From: Corydoras sp. C115
Lineage: Eukaryota > Chordata > Actinopteri > Siluriformes > Callichthyidae
Length of the DNA stretch: 64,000 nt
Direction of reading: 5' to 3'
NCBI GenBank assembly: GCA_019802505.1
Contig: JAFMOC010000174.1
Location: 806,001-870,000, forward strand
The notes beneath the pieces are model-generated. The model did not search any database and was not told the origin of the DNA. It saw nothing but the letters and a program-made list of their open reading frames with translations. This document shows positions 33,701 to 44,395 of this stretch, in pieces (the stretch's first letter is position 1; every line of letters begins with the position of its first letter). The translations under genes and the position numbers were made by a program.

Positions 33701-34244
33701 TCTAATATTCAGCCCTAATTTTGGTTTCCAGCGTTACAGCAACATCATGGGGAAGGTCCCTTCCCATTTCAGGATGACTAAACCCCAGGGCATTTGAGGT
33801 TTAGTTTAGAAGGTTCCGCCCATTTGCACGGACGTCCAACCATTCTGCGTCCTGTGTCTGATGCGCTTTGACACCTGCCCACATCCTGAACGCTCCCTCA
33901 TGTGACGGCGGCGTGTTTTTAATTCCCGGCGCTGACCCACTTCCGCGGGTCCCTCTCACCTACCGCACAGATGAATAATTCCCGGCGGTGTGCGGTTCCA
34001 CTCGTTCCCTCGTTCCCGTTCTTTTTGCTTCCTGTCAGGATGATGAAAGAACCCGGGCGAGGCTGTTTAAGTGACCGCTGGAGCAGCTCTTTATTCTCTC
34101 TCGGAGAGATTTTCTCTTTTGATAAGCGTCTCGCTCGACGAGCGCTCACGCCGCCACGCATGGGCGAGTTTAAAACACAAGGCCTCTTCCTTTTTTTTTT
34201 TTTCCCTGGTTCTCACCATGGTGTAAAAATCTCATCAAGCCTCG
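33701..34244. other. Unique sequence, possible conserved non-coding DNA
   Basis: 33890-34150 contains GATGAATAATTCCCGG, TTTTGATAAGCG and a TTTATTCTC patch in CpG-rich DNA. A T run at about 34190-34204. No coding evidence. Confidence 0.4.
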
Positions 34245-34610
34245 CGGATGGCTAACCTTTTCCCCGGCTGTGATGTTGCATCAGATATGGAAAGCCGCAA
34301 TTTGGAAACCGTCCATCAAAACAAAAACGGGACGACGTCGAGGAAAATAATTGAATATTTCATGGGAGCGGGGTGGGTGGGTGGGGGATGGGGTGGTATA
34401 GCTCACCTGGCCATCTCGCTGACAAAGGGCCACACGTCAAAACAAATCACCAAGTCCGAGTCTCATTACACAAATCCGGCAGGGACGCCGAGGGTCCTCC
34501 AAGGGTTACCTTAAAAAATAAGCATATCTATTTATCAGGCGGGGATTGTTTGTCCCCTCCTTTTCAACCAATCCCCAGATGCCCTGAAGGAATTATCCGG
34601 ACTTAACGTC
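34245..34610. promoter_or_regulatory. Candidate conserved non-coding element
   Basis: About 365 bp of unrepeated sequence with balanced composition: GTTGCATCAGATATGG, GAAAATAATTGAATATTTCA, GACAAAGGGCCACACGTC, AACAAATCACCAAG, ATCTATTTATCAGGC. A G-rich interruption (34367-34393) sits in the middle. No coding frame is convincing. Conservation is inferred from texture and needs alignment. Confidence 0.4.
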
Positions 34611-34774
34611 TCATGAAAGGTCTGGGGATTGAGGACACCGAGTAAATTTTAGAGATGTGGTCGTCGAACGTCACAGTGCGGTGTTGAGGTTGGAGGAAAG
34701 TCACAGCAAAGTCCAAACTCCAAGGTTCCACCGGTGCTCTCTTTGGTTCTGCTGTCACAGGTGTATAAACGTCT

Positions 34775-34990
34775 TTCCTTCTGTCTTCCTTCATCTCCTT
34801 CGTCGCAGGGAAGAAAGTTAAGGGAGGGCCCTTTTTTTGTCCAAATATACATCCATGAGAAACCAATGGGAATGGGACGTACTAAAGCGGGAGCTGTTTG
34901 TATCGGTGCCCGTCACAATGATTCCCAAGAAGGTTACATGACCCCCACATCCACAAACATACCTCAGAATACCACGGAACCGTCCATGAC
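34775..34990. repeat. Duplicated module X, copy 1
   Basis: Shares CTTCCTTCATCTCC, GAGAAACCAATGGGAAT, ATGATTCCCAAGAAGGTTAC, ATGACCCCCACATCC and CATACCTCAGAAT, in order, with 35845-36060. Confidence 0.8.
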
Positions 34991-35190
34991 CCGTGTGTTG
35001 AGTGGCTGACCTGGATCTACCATTCCGAACCGAACCTGCCCAGGAACTGTGCGTTGAGAGATTTACCACAATCCACTTGTCCGAACCGGACCCGTCCATA
35101 ACCTGTGTGTTGAGCGGCTGACCCCAATCCACCCATCCAAACCGGACTCACATGTGACCTGTGCGTCGAGGGGCTGACCCTTATCTGTTG
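34984..35190. repeat. 56-bp minisatellite, array 1
   Basis: Four copies; the motif GTGTGTTGAG or its variants (GTGCGTTGAG, GTGCGTCGAG) begins at 34993, 35049, 35105 and 35161, exactly 56 bp apart. Each unit also has a GGCTGACC-type motif and CCGAACCG or a variant. Confidence 0.88.
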
Positions 35191-35310
35191 CACTGTTCCC
35201 TCCCCTTTATGTGTAGCACCTTGTTCCTGGAGAACGCTGTCTTGTTCCACATATACTGTACAGTAATTTATATAGTTGGAATGACAAATAAAACACTGGA
35301 ATACTTAAGC
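35185..35310 (+). mobile_element. Probable retroelement 3' end fragment
   Basis: TTGCACTGTTCCCTCC, then CACCTTGTTCCTGGAGAACG, CTGTCTTGTTCCACATATAC, TATATAGTTGGAATGACAAA and TAAAACACTGG. This recalls the 3' end of an abundant fish retroelement whose consensus ends in GTTGAAATGACAATAAA. Identity from memory; class not certain. Confidence 0.5.
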
Positions 35311-35459
35311 ACCCAGATGGAAGGTCGTTCCTGTCCCGGTCCATGACGACATGACGGAGTGGTCGCAAACTTCTGCCGTGTACCTCTCGTGTTCTACCCC
35401 GAGAGTGCTGGGAGTAAAACCTGGTTCTTATTATTTTTCTGTTCTCATAATGAGTCTTT

Positions 35460-35630
35460 TTTTATTTTTTGCCCGTGTCATCATGAGATTGCATTTTGAT
35501 TAGCGTGCAAAGTGAGGCGCTCCAATTAAAGAGGCAGGAGTGGAGGAGCCGTGTCATTAGAGGAGCACAATGGCCTCTGAAACGAGGTAATTATTGCTTG
35601 AAAAGGTCAGCACAAAAAAGTGCGAGTGTA
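35460..35630. promoter_or_regulatory. Candidate conserved non-coding element
   Basis: GATTGCATTTTGATTAGCG (35488), CCAATTAAAGAGG (35522), GTCATTAGAGGAGCACAATGG (35552) and GAGGTAATTATTGC (35585) pack homeodomain- and SOX-like words into 110 bp. It sits between the two duplicated modules. No coding signal. Confidence 0.45.
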
Positions 35631-35844
35631 CGGAACGGGGAACTCGCCGCTTTTTTTTTTTTTTCCCTCCAAAAACAGAGCGCTTAATGATTCTGATGTT
35701 CGTTTATGGCTCATTCAGGGTCCTTCAGAAGAAATGAGCTTTAATATTCGGAAAGATTCAGCTGAGAGGGCTTCGGGGGAGATCATTAGATCAGAACAGG
35801 ATTATAGAACACGCACTGAGAACCAAACCCCCGGACCACCAGCC

Positions 35845-36060
35845 GTCTTCCTTCATCTCCATTGTCCGTTTACCACCAGGGCAGAAAGTTTGGGCCCTTT
35901 AAGGTTGGGTGAGTTTGGGGAAAACAAACTCCCAGAACTCTGGAGCAAAAAATGAGAAACCAATGGGAATAAGAGACGTACAAAGTGCCCAACGCAATGA
36001 TTCCCAAGAAGGTTACATGACCCCCACATCCAAAACATACCTCAGAATCCATGTAACACC
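35845..36060. repeat. Duplicated module X, copy 2
   Basis: Counterpart of 34775-34990 about 1.07 kb away, with small indels; copy 2 has extra sequence around GGTTGGGTGAGTTTGGGG. Confidence 0.8.
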
Positions 36061-36069
36061 AACCACCAA

Positions 36070-36190
36070 CCATGTTATGTCTACCTCGCAGAGCGTCCAC
36101 CTGAGAAGAAACTGGTACTGACCCCTCCATCACCTGCAAGGAACGTGGTACATTATTTTTCTCAATGCAGAACATTGCAGAACCCAGCTT
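36070..36190. repeat. Duplicated module Y, copy 2
   Basis: TACCTCGCAGAGCGTCCACC, GACCCCTCCATCACC, GTACATTATTTTTCTCAATG and AACCCAGCTTGAGACTA match 33160-33300 in order. Confidence 0.8.
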
Positions 36191-36440
36191 GAGACTACCC
36201 ATCCGAACAGAACCGGACCTGTCCGTGACTCATGGGTTGAGTGGCTGACCCTGATCCACCTGTCTGAACCAGACTCACCTGTGGGACTCAACCGTACCCG
36301 TCCATGACCAGTGCACTGAGCGGCTGACCCGGATCCACCAGTCCGAACCGGACCCACCTGTGACCCGGGCATTGAGGTACTGACCCCAATCCACCTGTCC
36401 GAACTGGACTCACCTGTGTCCTGTGTGTTGAGCGGCCGAG
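36190..36440. repeat. 56-bp minisatellite, array 2
   Basis: The motif corresponding to GTGTGTTGAG begins at 36232, 36311, 36367 and 36423 (spacing 79, 56, 56). It is the same unit as at 34984-35190, with one 23-bp longer unit. Confidence 0.85.
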
Positions 36441-38149
36441 CCGTCGCGGGAGGCGCGATGACACGTGCAGAACATCGTGTAAAATGTTCTAACTTCTCGG
36501 TAAAGACACAAACTTTTAAAACTAATTTAATTTTGTACCAGAGATCACAGGACATATTTATTTACATTTCATAACGTCTCCATAAATATCGGACTACTGT
36601 AGATGTAATTCCGAGTTGCGGACTCTCAAACTTCTTCTTGGGTTCGACTGAAGCTGCTTGTGGTTTTATTTATTTTCTCTCTAAGCGATCGCCCAAGGCG
36701 AAGTCAGCAGCTGGTAATAAAGAGACGCTGGCAGCGGCGAGCGGAACCGAGCAGCTGCCGTTGAGATTACAGAGTGAGAACATTCAGCTTTAGTCCTCGA
36801 TCACTGATCAATATTTCCACGATCAGCTACAAAACTCAGAGCTCTGCAGATGATTATTTTATTCTTCCCTGAATTCGAATGGCATCAAAAACCTTACTGG
36901 GTTTACCAAAAATCGTCTATTTTGGGTTTACCAAAAATCGTCTACCCAAACTCTCCCCGTTGTAATAACATTCCAATATTAACTCTGCGATGGGTTAATG
37001 GAACCCATTCTGCTTCTTTGACGCCAATAGAACCCTCTCACCTGAGCGTTCTTGGCTCTTGTGAACTCTTTGGGATCTTCTGATGGAAATCCACACCTCG
37101 GCTTATTCGTTTACGCGTGTCAAAGTTCGTCTCCGGCAGGATCAAAGACGGCCTGACAGGAAGGAGGCGCCGGCGCGCCAGGCAGGTGATAACGCAAAGC
37201 CGGATATCTGAGGTTTTCAGTGGACCCGTTTTCGAGGGAACGTTGTGAGGAGTTGGTAAAGACGACGGAAGGCGACAGCGGCGGCGACTCAGGGGATCCC
37301 TCGTCGGCTCGCGCCTCCCGGCTAGCATGTAATTAAACAAATCTCTCCAAAGTGCTAAGAGGAGGGAAAAGAGAGGAAGCCCCCCACCTCCCCACCCCCG
37401 CGGCGATGTCCTGCTCCATCACACAGTTCTCTCTCTGAAGAACAAATATTTAGTGAGAAGACGAGAACTCGTCGTCCTATCTCCCGGAGAACTCGCGGGC
37501 CTCGGCGTCTTCGGGTCGTTCTCTGGCGGACGTCTGCAGCCGCCCGGCGTCTGGATCAAGCCGTTCATTTTCTCGCCTCGGGCACTCGAGTCCGGACTCC
37601 CAGAACGCAGTTAATTACGTACTTCGGTTGTTGACGGGAGAAGCGCGGAGCTGCATGTCTGCTAAAGCGTGTAATTGAAGCTTTTTGGAGAACGCCACTG
37701 ATTCCTCGTCTCACACAATGCCAAAAGAACGAAGAAAAAAAAACTGAGGACGCTCAGAGAGACTCTCGCTCGCCGCTCTCGCACTCAACGTCTTTGTCGG
37801 AAGGTTGGAATGGAGGACGGGGACGGGGGGGGTTCTCAAAGTTCGGTTCTCCCAACGCGTCTCAGAGCGATAAACACTGTGATCAGTCAGGACGGAGGAG
37901 CGGGCCGATGTATCGGGACATTATGACATCACAATGCATCTGAACTGATACTTGTGAACGCAGGTCTGAGATCAGACGGAAGAATCGGAACGCCTCTCGC
38001 ACAGAGGAGTCAAAATCCAGAGAGCTGATTCGTTCGTTCTCTTTAAATGACTCCTCTCTCAGATCATGGGAGAACAACCGAGTGTGATGGAAACCTGTGT
38101 CCATTCAGATGGAAACACAGGAGAACGAAAGAACCTGAGGAGGATGAGG
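36441..38149. other. Unique sequence, no gene seen
   Basis: A short direct repeat (GGGTTTACCAAAAATCGTCTA) at about 36899 and 36924. 37080-37340 and 37400-37720 are CpG-rich with no recognisable exon. A run of G at about 37823-37831. Confidence 0.45.
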
Positions 38150-38543
38150 TCGTCTCCACGTCAGCTCCACATCGTCTCCACGTCAACTTCACGTCATCTC
38201 CACATCGTCCACATTTTATTTCCACATCGTCTCCACGTCTTCACGCCATCTCCATATCGTCCCCATTTCATCTCCATGTTGTCTCCACGTCGTCTCAACT
38301 TCTTCTCCACGTTGTCTCCACGTCATCTCCACATCATACCCATCTCATCACCACATAGTCTTCACGTCGTCTCCACGTCATCTTCACGTTATCTCCACAT
38401 TGTCCCCAATCATCTCCATGTCCTCCCACATCGTCCCTATGACATACATTGTCCCCATGTCATACGTCATCCGAACATCATCTCCACATGGTCCCCACAT
38501 CATCCCCAAGTCATACGTTGCCTCCACATCGTCCCCACGTGAC
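38150..38543. repeat. Degenerate minisatellite, CATCTCCACGT-type units
   Basis: Diverged tandem units of about 12-15 bp built on CGTCTCCACGTCATCTCCAC. The open frames here (His/Ser/Pro-rich) come from the repeat. Confidence 0.85.
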
Positions 38544-39825
38544 CTCACCACATGTGAGAGTCGGAGGAAGTGAGAGCTGAATAAATTTGGGATTCTGGAA
38601 TAGAAGGAGGTGAATGTGAGGCGGCGGGTCGTCGTGACCTCGCGCGATGACGGCGAGAGTCACAATGCACTGCGCAGAACAAAGAGGAGGCCGAGGTGAC
38701 CACACCACCTCACTCCACACCTCCACACCACCTCACCAAAGAGCATTTCATCAAAAGGGAAAAATCGCAGGTTTTCTCAGCTCACTCACGTCTGCATTCT
38801 CATTTTAGAGAACGCTGACGTTCTCCGCGGCTCGGGGACGGAGTGCTGCACCTTTTTTTAAAACCGTTTTTTATTTGTTTCAGGTCAAGTTCTCAGGACC
38901 CTCACAGACGTCCCGATGTCCGACGACGTCGCGGCTGCAGAGGTGGGTCTGGAACCAAGACCGTGAATGTATTTAATCCCAGGATGTTTTCATCTGAATG
39001 TTCTGGAGAACGTCAGTCAGGTACAGGAACTGGTACTCCGACTCAAGAACCATTTTATTTTAATAAATAATTAATAATAAATAATGAGATTACTTCTGAT
39101 GAGGAAACGAGGGAGATGGAACCCTCACCTGCTGGACGCTGCATCGTCCTAACGTACCACCCAGAACCTCACCAACCAGAAGGTGGAGGTCCATTTCATA
39201 AACCGTCTCCTGCCTCGTGTAACTGTCCCCACGATGCCGGGTTGGACTCATTGCCATGGCGACCACATTGGCGTCATTGACCACGTGTGAGGCGTGATGA
39301 CCCCAAGCCGAACACTCAGCGCCGTGAGCTTAATTAAACCCGGCACCGGATCCGGGATCTACGCCAGGTGCAGCGGCACCTGTACCGATTACCCCCCCCC
39401 ACCCCCCACCCGGCGATAATAAGGCGGAACCCACTAAGGCGGAACTCACGTGAGACACTCAGAGAGACGTCAGTCTGAAACGTGAGGGTCGATGAGTCAT
39501 AATCCGTTGGGATTAACGAGATGATTAACGAGCCTCATCCCGGGTTCCGTAATCAGATCCGCGGAACAGGTGTAGTCCGGAACACCTGAAGTCTCCGAGC
39601 TCATAAATAACGCAGCGCGGAAGTCTGAGCCGGCTTTTGGACGGAGGTCGGACAGAACGGTTCTCGGCGGAGTCTGCGGGTTCTACGGGCCGAGCGCCGG
39701 CCGCCTCGCGGTCTGTCAGCCCGAGATCGACCGGCCGCCCCTGCGGCGCGCTTCCGGAGCAGGTTTCCATTCCCGTGGCGAGAGCGGCCTGCCAGGTTTT
39801 GCGGCGAGGCGTCTGATTGAATAAT
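38544..39825. other. Unique sequence, no gene seen
   Basis: A short C-rich run at about 39391-39410. CpG-rich at 39600-39780. The minus-strand frames at 39525-39909 have no recognisable domain. Confidence 0.45.
38884..38942 (+). other. Exon-like segment, weak
   Basis: A strong acceptor (T-rich tract ending TTTGTTTCAG at 38883) and a fair donor (GCAGAG/GTGGGT after 38942) flank 59 nt. One frame reads QVLRTLTDVPMSDDVAAAE, ending in phase with the donor. It is too short to identify, and chance signals of this strength are common. Confidence 0.18.
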
Positions 39826-40020
39826 GGACCTTTTAATTGCCCTGTCGTTCACAATTACGTCCTCACAACAATCTGTAATGAAGTGCACACTAATTACATC
39901 TTCTCTCATTGCCTTTGATCTGAACCATTACTGTCACCTTGGGCAGCGAGGAACAATAATTAATCCTGTTCAGTCCGACAAAAGTTTGCCGTTTGTCATT
40001 GGTCCAGTCCTAAGCCCCGC
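39826..40020. promoter_or_regulatory. Candidate conserved non-coding element (strongest in window)
   Basis: Dense, balanced sequence with TTTTAATTGCC (39830), CACAATTACGTCC (39850), CTAATTACATC (39890), a TCF/LEF-like CTTTGATC (39913), and SOX plus homeodomain words in AACAATAATTAATCC (39952). No repeats and no meaningful coding frame. Typical of an enhancer near a developmental gene; conservation not tested. Confidence 0.5.
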
Positions 40021-40230
40021 CTCCTGACGAATGGAACTTCAGGCTTAATGTGTGTGTTAATGTTCCACACAGCGACGGTTTACACTGCAAATAATCAGAA
40101 ACGCTTTCAAAATTGTTACAAATGTTTTTTTTCACTTGAATAGAGAAGTTTTGTAACTGACCTAGTTTTTAGAAAATTGTTTTTATTTTAAGAAATCGTA
40201 ACGAGATAAATGGACTCACTATGTTGGCTG
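40021..40230. other. Unique AT-rich sequence
   Basis: No feature recognised. Confidence 0.4.
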
Positions 40231-40520
40231 ATCATCTTCTGCTTTATCCTCTATTAGGGTCGCGGGGGGGGGGGGGGGGTTCCCCATGCCCATCCAGGGG
40301 AGAACATTTCGGGCGCTGGGCAGATACACCCAGGACAGGGGGGCAATTTATCACTGGACACTCACTCACACAGACACACTCTATATGGGGCAAGTTGGAG
40401 AATTCAATTCACCTTGAATTTGTTTTTGGACTGTGGGAGGAAACCGGAGAACCCGGAGGAAACCCACGCGGACACAGGGAGAACATGGAAGTGCTGAGAG
40501 GAGAACATGCTAAACACTAA
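40231..40520 (-). mobile_element. V-SINE-like SINE
   Basis: ATCATCTTCTGCTTTATCCT at the left, a run of 15 G at 40265-40279 in the usual position, then CCCATGCCCATCCAGGGGAG and the body. It ends GCTAAACACTAAG, so the head is partly lost. Confidence 0.82.
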
Positions 40521-40543
40521 GTCTTTGATTGGATTTGATTTCC

Positions 40544-40720
40544 TTTACGTGGGTTTTTTTTTACCTAAATTTTTTTCCCCATAAGTTTTTTACGTAGATT
40601 TTTTGACATAGGTTTTTTTTTTTTACGTAGCTTTTTTTTAGCTAGATTTTTTTTTTTACGTAGATTTCTTAACGTAGGTTTTTTTATTCGTAGATTTTTT
40701 CACATAGGTTTTTTTATGAC
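40544..40720. repeat. T-rich tandem repeat with ACGTAG/ACATAGG words
   Basis: About ten diverged units of roughly 17 bp, each a T run of 6-12 followed by ACGTAGA, ACATAGG or a relative. Directly follows the SINE at 40231-40520. Confidence 0.8.
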
Positions 40721-40878
40721 TCGTTTATCGGGACGTGTCCAGGTGCAGCGTGGGGTTTATTCAGAGTGTCGGGACGCCGCGGGACGTCCGGGATTCGGGA
40801 CGGATTTGTGGACCAGCGCTGAGCTCCGGCTGCAACGCAAACCTGCTCATTGAGCTGAGATGAAAGGAAATCTAATCT

Positions 40879-40935
<57 letters not shown>

Positions 40936-41823
40936 AACCTCATTTATACCTCGCCGCCCAGCTTGGCTCTGGACTCGCGTCAATTCCTCCTGCACGTTGA
41001 GGACGAGGCGCCGCGGCGTCTGAAGACGGCGGAATCGGAGCTCGTGCTGGAACCTGAGGATGTTCTCCTCTTTCGTTTTCGGGTTCCCCCCCGCTGGCCG
41101 GCCGGTTGGGAACCTTGATTCGTCTGAAAACGCAGCGCAATAAAGATACCGACAGCTGAAAACGAAAAACAAAGAGCAAGCGAACGAGCGAGAGAGAGAG
41201 AGGGGGGTTTGGATTTAAAGTGCCGATCAAACGCCGGTTGGCCGTCATCCTGTAAATTTTGGGATGTGTACTCGGCCCTCTGCAGGTCTTTAACAACCCC
41301 ACCCCTCCGCCCCCTCTGTCTCATCCACATGTTTGGCCCCCCCGCCGCCCGCCTCGCCCGTGATGAATCTCAATTACGGCAAGGTCACCTTTCATTCGGC
41401 TGATGGTTCCGTGGTTTATTAGAACTGGCAGAACTTCCACGCCGTGATGCGGCGCTTATTGACGGGACGATCTCTCCCCAAACACGACTGACAAAAAGCG
41501 CCGCGCCGTTGGCGGCTGCCCTCTAATTCCGGGCGACAGAATTGGCACGGCGTCGTCAGAGCCCGTCTAATGGCCTCATGGTAATCTCCCCGTCGCTCGC
41601 CGCCGTTTCGCGCTTCGGATCGCGAGCTCGTCGGCATTCGCGGGGCGCGGGATGAGAATGCGAGCGGCGCGGTCGATTCTCCATATTCGCTCCTGTAATC
41701 AATAACGCTTCAGTGAACAGGGATGAGCGCAACGAATCAAATAAAGACCTCGGAGGAGGACGCGGCGGCGGCGTTCACGGCGTCAGATTCGTAGTTTCAG
41801 GGTTTTAAACTCAGGGCAGTGAG
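40721..41823. other. Unique sequence with a TG microsatellite; CpG-rich
   Basis: 41340-41620 (GATGAATCTCAATTACGGC, AAGGTCACCTTTCATTCGGC, GGTTTATTAG) could be conserved non-coding DNA. A short GAGA run at about 41191-41202. Frames on both strands lack known motifs. Confidence 0.4.
40882..40934. repeat. (GT)26 microsatellite
   Basis: Uninterrupted dinucleotide tract; a minus-strand open frame reads through it as His-Thr repeats, an artefact. Confidence 0.95.
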
Positions 41824-42402
41824 TTCTGATGAGTCCGAGTATTAATGATGAAGAGTCCGAGTAATGATGATGAGTGAGTATTAATGATGAGTCTGAGTAT
41901 TAATGATGATGAGTCTGAGTATTAATGATGAGTGAGTATTAATGATGAGTGAGTATTAATGATGATGAGTCTGAGTATTAACGATGAGTGAGTATAAATG
42001 ATGTTGAGTCTGAGTATTAATGATGAGTGAGTATTAATGATGAGTAAGTATTAATGTTGAGTGTGAGTATTAATGATGAGTAAGTATTAATGATGAGTGA
42101 GTATTAATGATGAGTAAGTATTAATGATGATGATGAGTCTGAGTATTAATGATGAGTGAGTATTAATGATGAGTCTGGGTATTAATGATGTTAAGTCTGA
42201 GTATTAATGATAAGTCTGAGTATTAATGATGAGTAAGTATTAATGATGAGTAAGTATTAATGATGAGTCTGAGTATTAATGATGAGTGAGTATTAATGAT
42301 GAATAAGTATTAATGATGAATAAGTATTAATGATGAGTGAGTATTAATGATGATGAGTGAGTATTAATGATGAGTGAGTATTAATGATGAGTCTGAGTAT
42401 TC
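41824..42402. repeat. Minisatellite, 17 bp unit and longer variants
   Basis: About 30 copies of AATGATGAGTGAGTATT with variants carrying an extra GAT and/or CTGAG in place of GAG. Confidence 0.92.
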
Positions 42403-42722
42403 ATCCGTTCATCCACCTGTCCAATCCTCCGTCCATTTATTCATCCCTCTCTGTCCGTCTCTCCATCCATCCACCTGTCCATCCGTCTGTCCGTCCATCC
42501 ATCCCTTCATTATCCATTCCACCCTCCATCCTTCCGTCCATACATCCGTCCCTCCAACTCTCCATCCTTCCATCCCCCCGTCTGTCTGTCTCTCCATCCA
42601 TCTTTCCATCTGTCCGTCCATCCATCCCTCCATCAGTCCTTAAATCCATTCATCCCTCCACCTATCCGTCTTTCCATCCACCTGTCCGTCCCTCCGTCCA
42701 TCCATCCATCCATCCATTCATT
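42403..42722. repeat. Degenerate (ATCC)n / (GTCC)n tract
   Basis: Pyrimidine-rich tetranucleotide repeat (CATCCATCCGTCC relatives). Continues directly from the previous array. Open frames are artefacts. Confidence 0.88.
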
Positions 42723-42800
42723 TATTTATTTAACTTAGTAACATAGTGATATTAAGTCTGTATATTGTCTGTAATTGTGTTGTCATTAAAATTCCTGTTG

Positions 42801-42842
<42 letters not shown>
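42801..42842. repeat. (TGA)14 microsatellite
   Basis: Uninterrupted trinucleotide tract. Confidence 0.95.
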
Positions 42843-42843
<1 letters not shown>

Positions 42844-43017
42844 GAAGTGGCTGCCTCTTGGAGGTTGTGAGGTTGTGGGATTCTGTCTGGCGGGGGCAGT
42901 ATGGAGGTGTTTGTAGAATAAAGTGTTATTTTATTTGGATTCTCAGTTCATCATGAGGCAACAGATTCCATCCACAGGGCGAGATATCGATTCCACCGTT
43001 CCAACGGGAGAGAATCT

Positions 43018-43019
<2 letters not shown>

Positions 43020-43068
<49 letters not shown>

Positions 43069-43095
43069 ACACACACTCACACACTCACACACACA
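43020..43095. repeat. (AC)n microsatellite, interrupted
   Basis: Pure AC to about 43061, then AC blocks separated by ACTC. Confidence 0.95.
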
Positions 43096-43202
43096 GTCCT
43101 AACTTAAAGGAGGCTTAACCTCTGCACAGAGAAACGAGGAACAACATTAATAAAAACAGTAACCGAGTGGATTTAATTTTAGACTGACACCAGAACAGTG
43201 GT

Positions 43203-43204
<2 letters not shown>

Positions 43205-43253
<49 letters not shown>
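43205..43253. repeat. (AC)24 microsatellite
   Basis: Second AC tract 110 bp from the first. Confidence 0.95.
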
Positions 43254-43257
<4 letters not shown>

Positions 43258-44395
43258 TTCCACAGTTCCACAGTTTTGGAACCACTGACTTAATAAAAAC
43301 TAGGCCCAACAAGGCCCTAAAGGCAAAATTAGGTAAATTTATTGTGGAAGAACGTCCACCATCCTAATAACACCTGCTCTCTTTATGGTCCTGATCTTCA
43401 GAGAACCAAGTAGAAGACGACTAGCATCTGTAGAGAACCAGATATGGACTACAGAATGGAACGATCACTCTGCGATTTCACGAGACCGGTCGGGCTACCA
43501 CCGCCTCCACCTCCAGCGAACTTGGCCTTCGTTGGTGAAAATTTGGCCAAGTTAGGCGAGTGCAAACATCATCGTAATGCAAAGTGAATGGAAATCTTGG
43601 CTTGGGAAAAAAACGGGAACATCTCGGGAACACTCCGACCAATCCCGTAGCCGTATACCAGCACTCGCCTCACCTGCGAAAACTATTTTTCTCCCAAAAA
43701 TTGCGGGAGTGGAAAGCCTGGTTATTTAAACGCAGCCCAGCCGCTCGAGGTTCACTGCGTTGGCGCCATCGCTCCCAAGCGTGACGGTGGCGTTTCTAAA
43801 GGGCACTTTTTGCACCGCACACCTTCCAAAGCTGGACCCCTCAGTCCGGGATCGATCCCGGCGGCATTGTTCGCCCCTGTTTACAGTCTGAGGTGGAGGA
43901 GGAGCGTCTGCGAGGCCTGCGGAGAGCCGCAAATGTCAGCCACCGGCGGCTGCGGCCGGCGGAACGGCAGGCGCGTTATTGAGTTGATCCTGGAGAGAGC
44001 CAAACTCAGCCCACAAAGAGCACCTGGGTCTCGCGGAGTCATTACCACCGTGTTCGCGTTCCGCCAAATGGATCTATTATGCGCTGGAAACATCACCCTC
44101 GGTGGATCGGCCGCGGGAACGCCAAGCTCGGTCCAGAGATGAGTTTTCCCAGAAGTGAGAAATCACGGAGTCGGCAAAAAAAAGGGAGTGAAAAATGATG
44201 TGAGTGTGGCGAGCAATAACCGGGAATCGGGGGGCGCGATCTGTCAATAACGTCGGTGACTCCACACCGCCGCAGGACAGCCATCAGTTCCCGAATACGG
44301 CGTCGGGTTCCAGTGATTAACTCAGAACCAGGGGCGTGCAGGTCCTTGCCAGGTGAGTCCTTGAAGGATTCAATGTACGGGGTTTACAGAGCAGA
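43254..44395. other. Unique sequence, possible conserved non-coding DNA
   Basis: 43970-44110 (TTATTGAGTTGATCC, GGAGTCATTACCACC, AATGGATCTATTATGCGC) is the most enhancer-like part. The 110-residue plus-strand frame at 43810-44142 covers it but has no recognised domain or splice context. Confidence 0.4.

Noticed and set aside
43810..44142. 110-residue open frame as a candidate exon
   Set aside because: No recognised domain or convincing splice sites; the sequence looks more like non-coding conserved DNA.
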